A stretch of DNA of 64,000 nucleotides from the NCBI RefSeq assembly GCF_030814215.1, contig NZ_JAUSUT010000001.1:3224001-3288000 (forward strand), given 5' to 3'. The first letter of the stretch is position 1, and each line of letters starts with the position of its first letter. This DNA is from Amycolatopsis thermophila (GTDB lineage: Bacteria > Actinomycetota > Actinomycetes > Mycobacteriales > Pseudonocardiaceae). Both the position numbers and the translations under genes were made by a program. Under the pieces are notes generated by a model. That model worked only from the letters and a program-made list of their open reading frames with translations. It ran no database searches and was not told where the DNA came from. Positions 32,635 to 41,279 of the stretch are shown one piece after another.

Positions 32635-34146
32635 TCAGCCCTTCACCGTGGCGCGGACGGCGTCGATCGTGTCGGCGTCGGCCGCGTCCTTGTCCGGGCG
32701 GTACCGCACCACGCGGGCGAACCGCAGTGCGACGCCGCCCGGATATCGGGTGCTGACCTGGGCACCGTCCAGTTCGATCTCGACCACCAGCTCGGGCCGG
32801 ACGTACACCGTCCAGCGGTCGCGGTGGGACTCGATCTCCTGGAACGTCTTCGTCTGCCACGCCAGGAGCTCGTCGGTGAGCCCCTTGAACGTCTTGCCCA
32901 CCATGATCGGCGGCCCGCCGTCCGGGTCGCGGGCCCCGAGGTGCAGGTTGGACAGGTACCCGGTGCGCCGGCCGTGGCCCCACTCCGCGCCGAGGACGAC
33001 GAGGTCGAGCGTGTGCACCGGCTTCACCTTCAGCCACGCCCGGCCCCGCCGCCCCGCCGCGTACGGCGAGTCGAGCGCCTTGACCATCACGCCCTCGTGC
33101 CCGGCTTCGAGGGCGGCCGCGAGGATCGCGTCCGGATCGGACGGTTCGGTCCGCCCGGGGATGAGGTGCTCGCCCGCCACCCGGCGCAGCGCCTCGTTGC
33201 GGTCCCGCAACGGCTCGTCCAGCAGGTCCGTGCCGTCCAGGTGCAGGCAGTCGAAGAAGTACGGCCGCAACAGCAACGCGCGCACCTGCTCCTCGCGCGT
33301 GCTGCCGAACCGGCTCATCGTCTCCTGGAACGGCCGTGGCCTGCCGTCGTCGGTCAGCGCGAGCGTCTCGCCGTCGAGCACCACCGACCGGCACGGCAGC
33401 GCCCGGACGAGCGACACCAGCTCGCCCACGTGCTGGGTGATCTCGCGCAGTGTTCTCGTGTACACGTGCACCTCGTCGCCGTCGCGGTGCACCTGGATGC
33501 GGGCTCCGTCCATTTTGAACTCGACAATGGCGGACGGGTGCTCGCGCACCGCCTCGTCGAGCGACTCGGCCGGGGACGCCAGCATCGGCCGCAGCGGACG
33601 CCCCAGTTCGAGCCCGAACTCCCCGAGCGCGGCCTCGCCGCCGGTGACCGCGGCCTGAGCGGTGACCGGCAGCCGCCCGGACAGCATGAACGCGCGCCGG
33701 ACCGCTTCGGCCGGCACCCGCGCGGCCGCGGCGATCCCGTCCAGCATCACGCCTTCCAGCGCGCCCTGCCGCAGCTCGCCGGTGAGCAGGCGGAACAGGA
33801 ACTGCTGTTCGGGTTCGGTGGCGCGGCCGAACAACTCCGCCAGCAGGCCGGAGCGGCGTTTCACCGACCCGCTGCCGGAGGCTGCTCCCACCTCGCCGAG
33901 GACGTCGTCGACCTCGGCGACCGTCAGGTTCGGTTCGGCGGCCGGGCTCGCGCCCAGCTCGGCCAGCGTGCGCCACCCCGTCCCGATGCGGCCCTGGGTG
34001 GGCTGACCGGTCAGGAAGGCCACGACGGCGGGCAGTTCCCGCTCACCGGCGCGGTTGAGCAGGTCTGCCAGCGTCGCGATCTTCGCCTTGCGCGAGCGGG
34101 TGGCCGCTAGCGAGGCGGAGGCGGTGACGACGTCGGCGAGGAGCAT
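32635..34146 (-). CDS. ligB: ATP-dependent DNA ligase (LigB type)
   Basis: 503 residues, close to Rv3062. The N-terminal DNA-binding domain (about 1-185) precedes the nucleotidyltransferase core with motif I EFKMDGARIQVHRDG (AMP-acceptor Lys211), motif III VVLDGETLAL, motif IV AGHEGVMVKALDSPY and motif V AWLKVKPVHTLDLVVLG, then an OB-fold ending in GVALRFARVVRYRPDK. It seals nicks using ATP and supplements the essential NAD-dependent ligase. Its first 40 bases overlap the end of the DMT transporter gene, so the two are co-transcribed. Confidence 0.93.
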   Translation of the reverse strand: MLLADVVTASASLAATRSRKAKIATLADLLNRAGERELPAVVAFLTGQPTQGRIGTGWRTLAELGASPAAEPNLTVAEVDDVLGEVGAASGSGSVKRRSGLLAELFGRATEPEQQFLFRLLTGELRQGALEGVMLDGIAAAARVPAEAVRRAFMLSGRLPVTAQAAVTGGEAALGEFGLELGRPLRPMLASPAESLDEAVREHPSAIVEFKMDGARIQVHRDGDEVHVYTRTLREITQHVGELVSLVRALPCRSVVLDGETLALTDDGRPRPFQETMSRFGSTREEQVRALLLRPYFFDCLHLDGTDLLDEPLRDRNEALRRVAGEHLIPGRTEPSDPDAILAAALEAGHEGVMVKALDSPYAAGRRGRAWLKVKPVHTLDLVVLGAEWGHGRRTGYLSNLHLGARDPDGGPPIMVGKTFKGLTDELLAWQTKTFQEIESHRDRWTVYVRPELVVEIELDGAQVSTRYPGGVALRFARVVRYRPDKDAADADTIDAVRATVKG

Positions 34147-35036
34147 GCGGTCATCATCTCTCGCCCCTCCGACAATTTCCGGGGACGGCGCAGGACCAGG
34201 ACCACCGCGGCCAGGCAGACCACCAGTCCGAGCAGACCACGCAGCGTGATCGTGTCACCGAACATGATCCAGGCGAGCACCATCGTTGTCGGCGGTGTGA
34301 GGTACAGCAGGGTCGAAACGGTCGTCACCGAGCTACGCCGGAGCACCAGCCAATAGCACCCGTATCCCCCGAACGTGGAGAACAGCACGACCCACCCGAT
34401 CGCGAACCAGAAGTCCGGAACCCGGGGCGGGACCAGTTGCCCGGTCGCCGCCGCGATCCCGGTGAACAGCACCATGCTGGTGACGCACTGCACGACCAGG
34501 CCGTCCGCCAGCGGGACGTCCGACGCCGTCCGGCGTTCGACGAGGGTCGCGGCCACCAGGGCGAGCATCGCCAGGAACGGCATCCCGTAAGCGAGCACCG
34601 GCGTGCCCGGCCGTCCCGACAGGTCCCCGCCGACCACCAGCGCGACTCCGGCGAGTCCGGCCACCAGTCCCGCCCACCGCAGTGGCCCGGCTCGTTCGCC
34701 GAGCACGAACTGCCCGAGCACCACCGCGACGATCGGTTGCAGCGCGGCGATCAGCGCCGACGTCCCGGGCGCGACGCCGAGATCGGCCGCCGCGTACACG
34801 AAGTACAGGTAGGCGCCCTGGGAGAGCACGCCGAGACCCGCCTGGACGGCGACGTCGCGTGGTCGCATCGAGCGCCGCCGGAACACCCACCAGGCACCGA
34901 GCAGCAGGCCGGCGACGATGAACCGCCAGGCGAGCAGGGTCACCGCGCCGCTGGACCGGGAACCCAGCGTGGCGCCCACGAACCCCGAGCTCCAGAACAG
35001 GACGAACCCGGCCCCGGCGATGACGTTCCGGCCCAT
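34107..35036 (-). CDS. DMT superfamily transporter (EamA domain)
   Basis: 309 residues with ten predicted membrane helices in two EamA repeats; the second ends with LRGLLGLVVCLAAVVLVLRR. Family members export amino acids, metabolites or drugs; the substrate here is unknown. ATG 35036 has GGAGGAGG closely upstream. It is divergent from a TetR gene across 68 bases with repeated TATACCG motifs, so it is probably induced by a compound that the TetR protein senses. The last residues are encoded by DNA shared with the ligase start. Confidence 0.85.
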   Translation of the reverse strand: MGRNVIAGAGFVLFWSSGFVGATLGSRSSGAVTLLAWRFIVAGLLLGAWWVFRRRSMRPRDVAVQAGLGVLSQGAYLYFVYAAADLGVAPGTSALIAALQPIVAVVLGQFVLGERAGPLRWAGLVAGLAGVALVVGGDLSGRPGTPVLAYGMPFLAMLALVAATLVERRTASDVPLADGLVVQCVTSMVLFTGIAAATGQLVPPRVPDFWFAIGWVVLFSTFGGYGCYWLVLRRSSVTTVSTLLYLTPPTTMVLAWIMFGDTITLRGLLGLVVCLAAVVLVLRRPRKLSEGREMMTACSSPTSSPPPPR

Positions 35037-35051
35037 GCGGCCTCCTCCATG

Positions 35052-35085
35052 TATACCGTTCTGTGTAGTCACGGTAGCTATACCG
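35052..35085. promoter_or_regulatory. Candidate TetR operator between DMT transporter and tetR genes
   Basis: CGGTA-GCTA-TACCG (35072-35085) is an inverted repeat, and TATACCG also occurs 27 bp away at 35052-35058. The site sits in the middle of the 68-base divergent gap, so it could control both genes. Confidence 0.5.
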
Positions 35086-35104
35086 GTGGGTGTACTGTCA
35101 AATC

Positions 35105-35680
35105 GTGGAGACGCAGAAGCCGCTGACCCCGGCCGCCGAACGCATCCTCGAGGTCGCCGGGAAACTGTTCTACGACAACGGGATCCACGCGGTCGGCGTG
35201 GACACCATCGCCGCCGAGGCCGGCGTCACCAAGAAAACCCTGTACGACCGGTTCGGCTCGAAGGCCGAGCTGATCGCGCTCTACCTGCGCCGCCGCGACG
35301 AGCGGTGGCGGGAGCGGGTGCGGGCGTTCGCGGACCCGCGCGCGACGCCGGAGCGTCGCCTCCTGCGGGTGTTCGATGCGTTGGCCGACTGGATGCGGAC
35401 CGAGAACGCGCGGGGCTGCGCCTTCGTGAACGCGCACGCGGAGCTACCCGCGGCTGATCACCCAGGGCGGCAGGTGATCGCGGAGTCGAAGCGGTGGCTG
35501 CTGGACTACCTGCGCGGGCTCGCGACGGAGGCCGGGGTGCGGCGGCCGGGTCGGTTGGCGGAGGAGCTGTTGATCCTCGTGGAGGGTGCGACGGTGGCGG
35601 CTTCGCTGGGGGTGGCGCCGACAGCGGTGGCGACGGCGAAGCGGCTGGCGAAGGGGTTGCTGCAGGAGGCGGCTGAGTGA
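35105..35680 (+). CDS. TetR/AcrR family transcriptional regulator
   Basis: 191 residues. The N-terminal HTH (about 8-55) reads AAERILEVAGKLFYDNGIHA, VGVDTIAAEAGVTKKTLYDR, then FGSKAELIALYL; a ligand-binding helical domain follows with GCAFVNAHAEL typical of the AefR-like/LmrA-like C-terminal group. GTG 35105 is chosen over an in-frame GTG at 35090. Likely represses itself and the divergent DMT exporter. A stretch near its 3-prime end (GGTGCGGCGGCCGGGT) is identical to a word in the downstream degenerate repeat. Confidence 0.87.
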   Translation: METQKPLTPAAERILEVAGKLFYDNGIHAVGVDTIAAEAGVTKKTLYDRFGSKAELIALYLRRRDERWRERVRAFADPRATPERRLLRVFDALADWMRTENARGCAFVNAHAELPAADHPGRQVIAESKRWLLDYLRGLATEAGVRRPGRLAEELLILVEGATVAASLGVAPTAVATAKRLAKGLLQEAAE

Positions 35681-35689
35681 AGGGCGCGT

Positions 35690-36310
35690 GTGTGGTGGAA
35701 GCCGGTGGTGCGGCGGCCGGGTGAGGTGGGCCAAGCTCGCGGCGGGAGGCGGGGTGCGGGGCGCGGCCTGGCGGCGGAAGCCGGGTGCCGGGGCGGCCGG
35801 GTGAGGTGGGCCGGGCTCCGGGCGGCAGCCGGAGTGCGGGGCGCTGACGGCGGCTGGGGTGCGTGTCCGATGGCGCCGCCTCGGGGCGGTGGCCGGTGGC
35901 CGGGTGAGCTGGTGGGTTTGCGGCCGGAGATGGGGTTGAGGTGTGGCGGAGGCTGGGGTGCGCGTCCGTGGGCGCGGCTCGCGACGGTGGCGCCCGCTCG
36001 CGACGATGGCCGGGATGCGGAGGCTGGGTGAGCTGGGGGGTTTGCGGCCGGATCCGGGGCGGGAGGCCGGGGTGCGCAGCCGGTGGCTGGCGGGGTGCGG
36101 CCGGTTGGGGGAGCGGTCTCGCGGTGGAAGCCGGGGAGCCGGAGCGGCCGAGCGAGGTGGGTCGGCGGGAGCCGTGGTGCGGGGTCGGGCGGTGCGCGGC
36201 CCGGTGGGGCGGGAGCCGGAGCGACCGAGCGAGGTGGCCGGCGAGAGCCGAGGTCCGGCGGTGCGCGGCCCGGTGGGGGCGGGAGCCGGCGGGCGGGGGA
36301 GGGGGTGCTG
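35690..36310. repeat. Degenerate G-rich repeat region downstream of tetR
   Basis: About 620 bases of shuffled words between convergent genes: GCGGCCGGGTGAGGTGGGCC at 35713 and 35793; a GGGTGAGCTGG-type word with GGGTTTGCGGCCGGA near 35898 and again near 36022; GCGAGGTGG words near 36150 and 36225; GGTGCGCGGCCCGGTGGG near 36190 and 36260. The plus strand has long G runs, including a G-quadruplex pattern at 35799-35822 (loops 6, 2, 4). Long open frames across it are artefacts of composition. Bases 36311-36464 show nothing recognisable. Confidence 0.7.
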
Positions 36311-36464
36311 ACCCCTGGAAGGCGCGGCGCGTCCGGCAAGGTGCGTGCCGACGGCGTGGGCGGGCCGGCGGAGTCGGCGATCCCGGGGCCCGCACCCACA
36401 CCGCGCGTGCTTCGTCCGCCACCACATCGTGCGCCGACGGGATGGGTGCAGTGCCCGCTGAGGC

Positions 36465-37019
36465 TCAGCCGAGGGACGCCGCCGGGTCGTGGACGCTCAT
36501 CGCGGCCGTCAGGTCCTCCCGCGCCCGGAACACCCTCGACCGGATCGTTCCGATGGCGCACTCGCACACCTGGGCCGCCTCGGCGTAGGACAGCCCGATG
36601 ACCTGCGTCAGCACGAACGCCTCGCGCCGCTCGGGTTCCAGGTCCGCCACCAGCTTCCGCAGCACGACGAGGCGACCGTGGTCCGGCGTCCGGGCGCCGC
36701 CCTGCTCGGCGGCCGCCACCCAGTCCTCGACCTGGCTCGTCCGCGGCCGGCGCCGCGCGGTGCGCAGGTGATCGGCCGCGACCCGCTTCCCGATCGACAA
36801 CAACCACATCCGCGCGGGCGACCGCCCGGCGAACGACGGCAGCGCCGCGAAAGCCCGCAGGTACGTCTCCTGCGTCAGGTCCTCCGCTACGCCGGGATCC
36901 GACAAGTAGGTCAGCAACCGGTGCAGCTGCCGCTGCGTGCCGGACACGAAGCGTTCGGCGGCCACCCGATCGCCGCGCGCCGCCGCGAACGCGTGCCGGG
37001 TGATCTCGTCGTCGTCCAC
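36465..37019 (-). CDS. ECF sigma factor, SigC-like
   Basis: 184 residues, the same size as mycobacterial SigC. Region 2 has YLSDPGVAEDLTQETYLRA and SPARMWLLSIGKRVAADHLR; region 4 has LEPERREAFVLTQVIGLSYA then EAAQVCECAIGTIRSRVFRA, a close match to SigC's [20 protein letters not shown]. GTG 37019 is preferred because it gives a SigC-like N terminus with GGGAGG upstream; an in-frame ATG at 37073 would add 18 residues of Pro/His-rich sequence. Divergent from a zinc-finger membrane protein that may be its anti-sigma factor. Target promoters are unknown. Confidence 0.85.
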   Translation of the reverse strand: MDDDEITRHAFAAARGDRVAAERFVSGTQRQLHRLLTYLSDPGVAEDLTQETYLRAFAALPSFAGRSPARMWLLSIGKRVAADHLRTARRRPRTSQVEDWVAAAEQGGARTPDHGRLVVLRKLVADLEPERREAFVLTQVIGLSYAEAAQVCECAIGTIRSRVFRAREDLTAAMSVHDPAASLG

Positions 37020-37175
37020 TTCGCGTTCCTCCCAGTGCGGCCCCGGCCGATGACCCCACGGCCCCGGCATCACGCGGCGTCAATGGAACATCACCGCAGC
37101 GTGAAATCCCAACCGCTCCCAGCATCCGGTGCGGTGAGGGGGAACCATCGCCCAGCGCCCGACGACCAGGCGGAT

Positions 37176-37865
37176 ATGGACTGTGCGACCGCGCGCGAGG
37201 CGATCTCGGCCACCCTCGACGGCGAGGACCCCGGCGTGGACCCGTCCGCGCTGGACCGGCACGTCACCTCCTGCCCGGCCTGCCTGACCTGGCAGGACGA
37301 CGCGGCCGCGGTCACCAGGCTCGCCCGCCTGGAACCGGCCGGGGCCACGCCCGACGTCGCGCCACGCGTACTCGGCCACCGGCCCGTACCGTCCGGCTCG
37401 GCGAAGTCGGACTGGCCGCGCTGGTCACTGGCGATCGCGGCAGTCGCCCAGCTCTCGCTGGTCGTGTCCCTGCTGTTCCTGCCGCCCGGGATGGGCGGCG
37501 CGATGGCGGTCCAGCCCGGATCACACCTCGAGCACGAGGCGGCGGCGTTCAACTTCGCCATCGCGATCGCCCTGCTGTGGGCGGCCGCGAAACCCCGCCA
37601 GGCCCGGGCCCAGCTGCCGGTGCTGCTCAGCTTCACGGCCCTGCTGGTGGGGTTGTCGCTGCTGGACCTGATCGGCGGCCGTGTCGGCTGGCCGCGCCTC
37701 GGCACGCATCTACCGCTGCTGTTCGGGGTGTTCTGCGCGGTGCTGATCGCCCGGCGCGGCGGTCGCCGACCGGACCCGGCCGACCACGGCCACGAAACCG
37801 TGGACGGGCGGCCTACCCGGTCCAGCCGGCATCAGCCCCCGGCGGCGCGGCGCAACGTGGCCTGA
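37176..37865 (+). CDS. zf-HC2 domain membrane protein, probable anti-sigma factor
   Basis: 229 residues. The N-terminal zinc-binding anti-sigma motif is DCATAREAIS followed by DRHVTSCPACLTW (H-x3-C-x2-C). Then four membrane helices (SLAIAAVAQLSLVVSLLFLP; FNFAIAIALLWAAA; LLSFTALLVGLSLLDL; LLFGVFCAVLIAR) and a His/Arg-rich tail. The conserved HLEHEAAAFN before helix 2 has histidines that might bind metal. It is divergent from the SigC-like gene, an arrangement that supports, but does not prove, that it holds that sigma factor at the membrane. Its 3-prime end overlaps the convergent HTH gene by 34 bases. Confidence 0.72.
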   Translation: MDCATAREAISATLDGEDPGVDPSALDRHVTSCPACLTWQDDAAAVTRLARLEPAGATPDVAPRVLGHRPVPSGSAKSDWPRWSLAIAAVAQLSLVVSLLFLPPGMGGAMAVQPGSHLEHEAAAFNFAIAIALLWAAAKPRQARAQLPVLLSFTALLVGLSLLDLIGGRVGWPRLGTHLPLLFGVFCAVLIARRGGRRPDPADHGHETVDGRPTRSSRHQPPAARRNVA

Positions 37866-38707
37866 TCGAGGTGATCGGTGGACACCCAGGCGGCGAGCAA
37901 CTCCAGTGCCCGTTCGGACTCCGAACCGGGCTCCGCGGTGTAGGTGACCAGCGCCTGGTCGGGCTCGTCCGGCAGGCGCAACGTCTCGTATCGCAGGTGC
38001 AGATCGCCCACCAGCGGGTTGCGGATCAGCTTGTGCCCGTGGGCCTTCTCCCGCACGCGGTGTCCGGCCCAGAGCCGGCGGAACAGGTCGCTGCCCAGCG
38101 ACAGCTCGCCGATCAGCTGGGCCAGACGCGGGTCGTCGGGGCACCGGCCGGCCTCGGCGCGCAGGTTGGCCACCAGGTCCTGGCAGACCTGGTCGAACTC
38201 GGGGTGCAGGACGCGCGCCTCGTCCTCGTTGAGGAAGATCAGCTTCGGCATGTTGCGCTCCTCCGGCGGCACCGAGCCGAAGTCGAAGGCGATCGCCCCG
38301 CCCATCGGGTTCCAGGTCAGCACGTCCAGGTAGCGGCCCAAGATGAACGCGGGCACCGCCATGGCGTCCAGCAACTGCTGCAACGCCGGGCGCACCTGCT
38401 GCGCCGGAGAGCGCACCGGCCGCTTGCGACGTGGCGTCGCGAGGTTGTGCAGGTACCGGCGCTCGTCCGGAGTGAATCGCAATGCACGGGCGAGTGAATC
38501 GAGCACCTCGTCGGACACGTTCCGCGCGCGCCCCTGCTCCAACCGGGTCAGGTAGTCGACGCTGATGCCAGCCAGCTGGGCCAGTTCCTCCCGGCGCAGC
38601 CCGGCGACCCGCCGACGGGTCACCCCCTGCGGCAGGCCCAGGTCCTGCGGGTCCAGCGCGGCACGCCGGGCCTTGAGGAACGCGCCCAGTTCGGCTTGAT
38701 CGACCAT
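37832..38707 (-). CDS. XRE-family regulator with MmyB-like ligand domain
   Basis: 291 residues. The N-terminal HTH (about 8-85) contains VTRRRVAGLRREELAQLAGI, then SVDYLTRLEQGRARNVSDEVLDSLARAL; the C-terminal part (about 105-260) fits the MmyB-like PAS-type domain (FILGRYLDVLTWNPMGGAI, LFRRLWAGHRVREK, LRYETLRLPDEPDQALVTYT). Relatives often sit divergent from a short-chain dehydrogenase and may bind fatty acids; here the neighbour upstream is fumC in the same direction, so the target is unclear. Confidence 0.85.
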   Translation of the reverse strand: MVDQAELGAFLKARRAALDPQDLGLPQGVTRRRVAGLRREELAQLAGISVDYLTRLEQGRARNVSDEVLDSLARALRFTPDERRYLHNLATPRRKRPVRSPAQQVRPALQQLLDAMAVPAFILGRYLDVLTWNPMGGAIAFDFGSVPPEERNMPKLIFLNEDEARVLHPEFDQVCQDLVANLRAEAGRCPDDPRLAQLIGELSLGSDLFRRLWAGHRVREKAHGHKLIRNPLVGDLHLRYETLRLPDEPDQALVTYTAEPGSESERALELLAAWVSTDHLDQATLRRAAGG

Positions 38708-38764
38708 GCCTCCAGTATCCGGACGCGTCCACCGACTTGCCTGGTACTGACAGACCCAGGCCGA

Positions 38765-38798
38765 AACGTGGAGGCCACCCGCGCGGGGTGGCCTCCAC
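38765..38798 (-). terminator. Terminator of fumC
   Basis: On the minus strand GTGGAGGCCACCC (38798-38786) pairs perfectly with GGGTGGCCTCCAC (38780-38768) over a 5-base loop and is followed by GTTTCGG. It begins 6 bases after the fumC stop. Confidence 0.85.
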
Positions 38799-38803
38799 GG
38801 CAC

Positions 38804-40201
38804 TCACTTGCCGCCGCGCGCCATGCGGAGCACGTCGAGCGCCTCGTCGAGCTGGGCCTCGGTGAGCTTGCCCTGCTCGATGTACCCGCGCTCGATGACG
38901 ACCTCGCGGATCGTCTTCAGCTCCTTCAGAGCCTGCTTGGCGACCGCCGCGGCCTCCTCGTAGCCGATGTAGGAGTTCAGCGGCGTCACGATCGACGGCG
39001 AACCCTCGGCGTAGGCCCTGGTGCGCTCCTCGTTGACCGTGATCCCGGCGATCACCTTGTCGGCGAGCAGGCGCGACACCGCGGCCAGCAGGCGCGCCGA
39101 CTCGAGCACGTTGCGCGCGATCACCGGCAGGTTCACGTTGAGCTGGAAGTTGCCCTGCGAACCGGCGTAGGCCACCGCCGCGTCGTTCCCGATCACCTGC
39201 GCGACCACCTGCAGCGTCGCCTCCGGGATGACCGGGTTGACCTTGCCCGGCATGATCGACGACCCGGGCTGCAGGTCCGGCAGCTGCAGCTCGGCCAGGC
39301 CGGTGCGCGGGCCGGAACCCAGCCAGCGCAGGTCGTTGGCGATCTTGGCCAGCGACACCGCCACCGTCCGCAGGTGTCCCGAGGTCTCGACCACGCTGTC
39401 CTGGCTGGCCTGCGCCTCGAAGTGGTTGCGCGCCTCGGTCAGCGGCAGGCCGGTGACCTTCGCCAGCTCGCCGGCCACCGCGGCGCCGAAGCCCTCCGGC
39501 GCGTTCAGGCCGGACCCGACCGCGGTGCCGCCGATCGGCAGTTCACCGAGCCGGCCCAGCCCGGACTCCAGCCGCTCGATGCCGAACCGGACCTGCGCCG
39601 CCCACGCCCCGGCCTCCTGGCCGAGCGTGATCGGCACGGCGTCCATCAGGTGCGTGCGGCCGGACTTGACGATGTCCTGCCACTCGCCGGCGCGCGTTTC
39701 GATCGTCTCGGCGAGGTGCTTCAGCGCCGGGATGACGTCGGCCAGCACGGCCTCGGTGGCGGCGATGTGGATCGTCGTCGGGAACGTGTCGTTCGACGAC
39801 TGCGAGGCGTTGACGTGGTCGTTCGGGTGCACGTCGCTGCCCAGCGCGCGGCTCGCCAGCGTCGCGATGACCTCGTTGGCGTTCATGTTCGACGACGTGC
39901 CGGAGCCGGTCTGGAACACGTCGATGGGGAAGTGCTCGTCGTGCTTGCCCTCAGCCACCTCGTCGGCGGCCTGCGCGATCGCTTCCGCCAGATCGGCGTC
40001 GAGCACGCCGAAGCGGGCGTTGACCCGCGCCGCGGCGGCTTTGAGCAGGCCGAGCGCGCGGATCTGGGCGCGCTCGAGGCCGCGGCCGGAGATCGGGAAG
40101 TTCTCGACGGCGCGCTGGGTCTGGGCCCGGTACAGCGCGTCGACGGGCACCCTCACCTCGCCCATCGTGTCGTGTTCGATCCGGTATTCCTGTTCAGCCA
40201 T
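38804..40201 (-). CDS. fumC: Class II fumarate hydratase
   Basis: 465 residues, iron-independent fumarase of the TCA cycle (fumarate to malate). The superfamily signature [11 protein letters not shown] lies at about 314-324, with [34 protein letters not shown] and [20 protein letters not shown] providing substrate contacts. ATG 40201 gives the normal N terminus [19 protein letters not shown]. The position before glpX matches Rv1098c, but here two other genes lie between them. It is followed by a strong terminator. Confidence 0.95.
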   Translation of the reverse strand: MAEQEYRIEHDTMGEVRVPVDALYRAQTQRAVENFPISGRGLERAQIRALGLLKAAAARVNARFGVLDADLAEAIAQAADEVAEGKHDEHFPIDVFQTGSGTSSNMNANEVIATLASRALGSDVHPNDHVNASQSSNDTFPTTIHIAATEAVLADVIPALKHLAETIETRAGEWQDIVKSGRTHLMDAVPITLGQEAGAWAAQVRFGIERLESGLGRLGELPIGGTAVGSGLNAPEGFGAAVAGELAKVTGLPLTEARNHFEAQASQDSVVETSGHLRTVAVSLAKIANDLRWLGSGPRTGLAELQLPDLQPGSSIMPGKVNPVIPEATLQVVAQVIGNDAAVAYAGSQGNFQLNVNLPVIARNVLESARLLAAVSRLLADKVIAGITVNEERTRAYAEGSPSIVTPLNSYIGYEEAAAVAKQALKELKTIREVVIERGYIEQGKLTEAQLDEALDVLRMARGGK

Positions 40202-40304
40202 AACCCGAGTCTGGCCCTTCCGCCCGGCGCTCGCTCCGTGTGTTTGAGCACCCGGAATGGTTAGATCGAAGGTGAGGTGGATCACGGCGAAGGGCGGTTG
40301 GTCC

Positions 40305-41279
40305 ATGGATCTGTCAGTGGACGTGCTGATCGTCGGGGCGGGCCCGACCGGGTTGTTCGCCGCGTACTACGCCGGTTTCCGCGGGCTGTCGATGGCGGTG
40401 GTCGACTCGCTGCCGGAGGCCGGTGGCCAGGTCACCGCGATGTACCCGGAGAAACTGATCTACGACGTCGGCGGGTTTCCGGCGGTCCGCGGCCGCGACC
40501 TGGTCAAGGGCCTGGTCGAGCAGGCGGCGCCGTGGAACCCGCGGTACCTGCTCGGACGCAAGGCCGAGGAGCTGCGCCGCGGCGCCGACGGGCTCGACGT
40601 GGTCCTCGACGGCGGCGAGGTGGTGCACGCCGGGGCGGTGCTGATCACGGCCGGGATCGGTGAGTTCACCCCGCGCCCGCTGCCCGCCGGTGACGGCTGG
40701 CTGGGCCGCGGCATGGTCCACTTCGTGCCGTCGCTGGACGCGCACGCGGGTCAGGACGTCGTGGTGGTCGGCGGCGGCGACTCGGCGTTCGACTGGGTGC
40801 TGGCGCTGCACCCGCTCGCGGCGAGCGTGACACTCGTGCACCGGCGGGCGAAGTTCCGGGCCGCCGAGTCGATCGTCGGGCAGGCCCGCGAGCTGGGGGC
40901 GCGGATCATCACCGATGCCGAGGTCACGGCCCTGCGGGAGGGGCCGGACGGGCGGCTCGCCGAGGTCGAGGTGCAGGTCAAGGGTGCCGAGCCGGAGGTG
41001 CTGCCGGCCCAGGCCGTGGTGGCCGCGCTCGGGTTCACCGCCGACCTCGGACCGATCGAGAACTGGGGACTCGACATACACCAGCGCGCCATCCGCGTCG
41101 ACTCGACGATGGCGACCGGCGTCGAGCGGGTCTTCGCCGCCGGGGACGTCGCCGCCTACCCGGGCAAGGTCAAGCTCATCGCCACCGGGTTCGGCGAGGC
41201 CGCGACCGCGGTCAACAACATCGCCGTCACCCTCGATCCCGAGGCCCACCTGTTCCCCGGGCACTCCAGCAACGCCTGA
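40305..41279 (+). CDS. NAD(P)/FAD oxidoreductase, ferredoxin-NADP reductase (TrxR-like)
   Basis: 324 residues. FAD-binding [19 protein letters not shown] at 9-27, [20 protein letters not shown], a second dinucleotide motif [15 protein letters not shown] near residue 150, and [24 protein letters not shown] near the end. The CxxC of thioredoxin reductase is absent (GGGDSAFDW in its place), which places it with the YumC-type ferredoxin/flavodoxin-NADP reductases. It likely passes electrons from NADPH to a ferredoxin. The stop directly abuts the stop of the convergent protease gene, with no base between them. Confidence 0.87.
   Translation: MDLSVDVLIVGAGPTGLFAAYYAGFRGLSMAVVDSLPEAGGQVTAMYPEKLIYDVGGFPAVRGRDLVKGLVEQAAPWNPRYLLGRKAEELRRGADGLDVVLDGGEVVHAGAVLITAGIGEFTPRPLPAGDGWLGRGMVHFVPSLDAHAGQDVVVVGGGDSAFDWVLALHPLAASVTLVHRRAKFRAAESIVGQARELGARIITDAEVTALREGPDGRLAEVEVQVKGAEPEVLPAQAVVAALGFTADLGPIENWGLDIHQRAIRVDSTMATGVERVFAAGDVAAYPGKVKLIATGFGEAATAVNNIAVTLDPEAHLFPGHSSNA

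Noticed and set aside
37079-37105. SigC-type autoregulatory promoter (TCAAT then CGT) before the zf-HC2 gene
   Set aside because: The spacer is about 15 bases and the flanking bases fit the consensus poorly; too weak to annotate.
35226-37125. Several 300-540 codon minus-strand frames over tetR and the following gap
   Set aside because: They are Pro/Arg/Ala-rich translations of degenerate repeats, run through the tetR gene in antisense and contain no domain.
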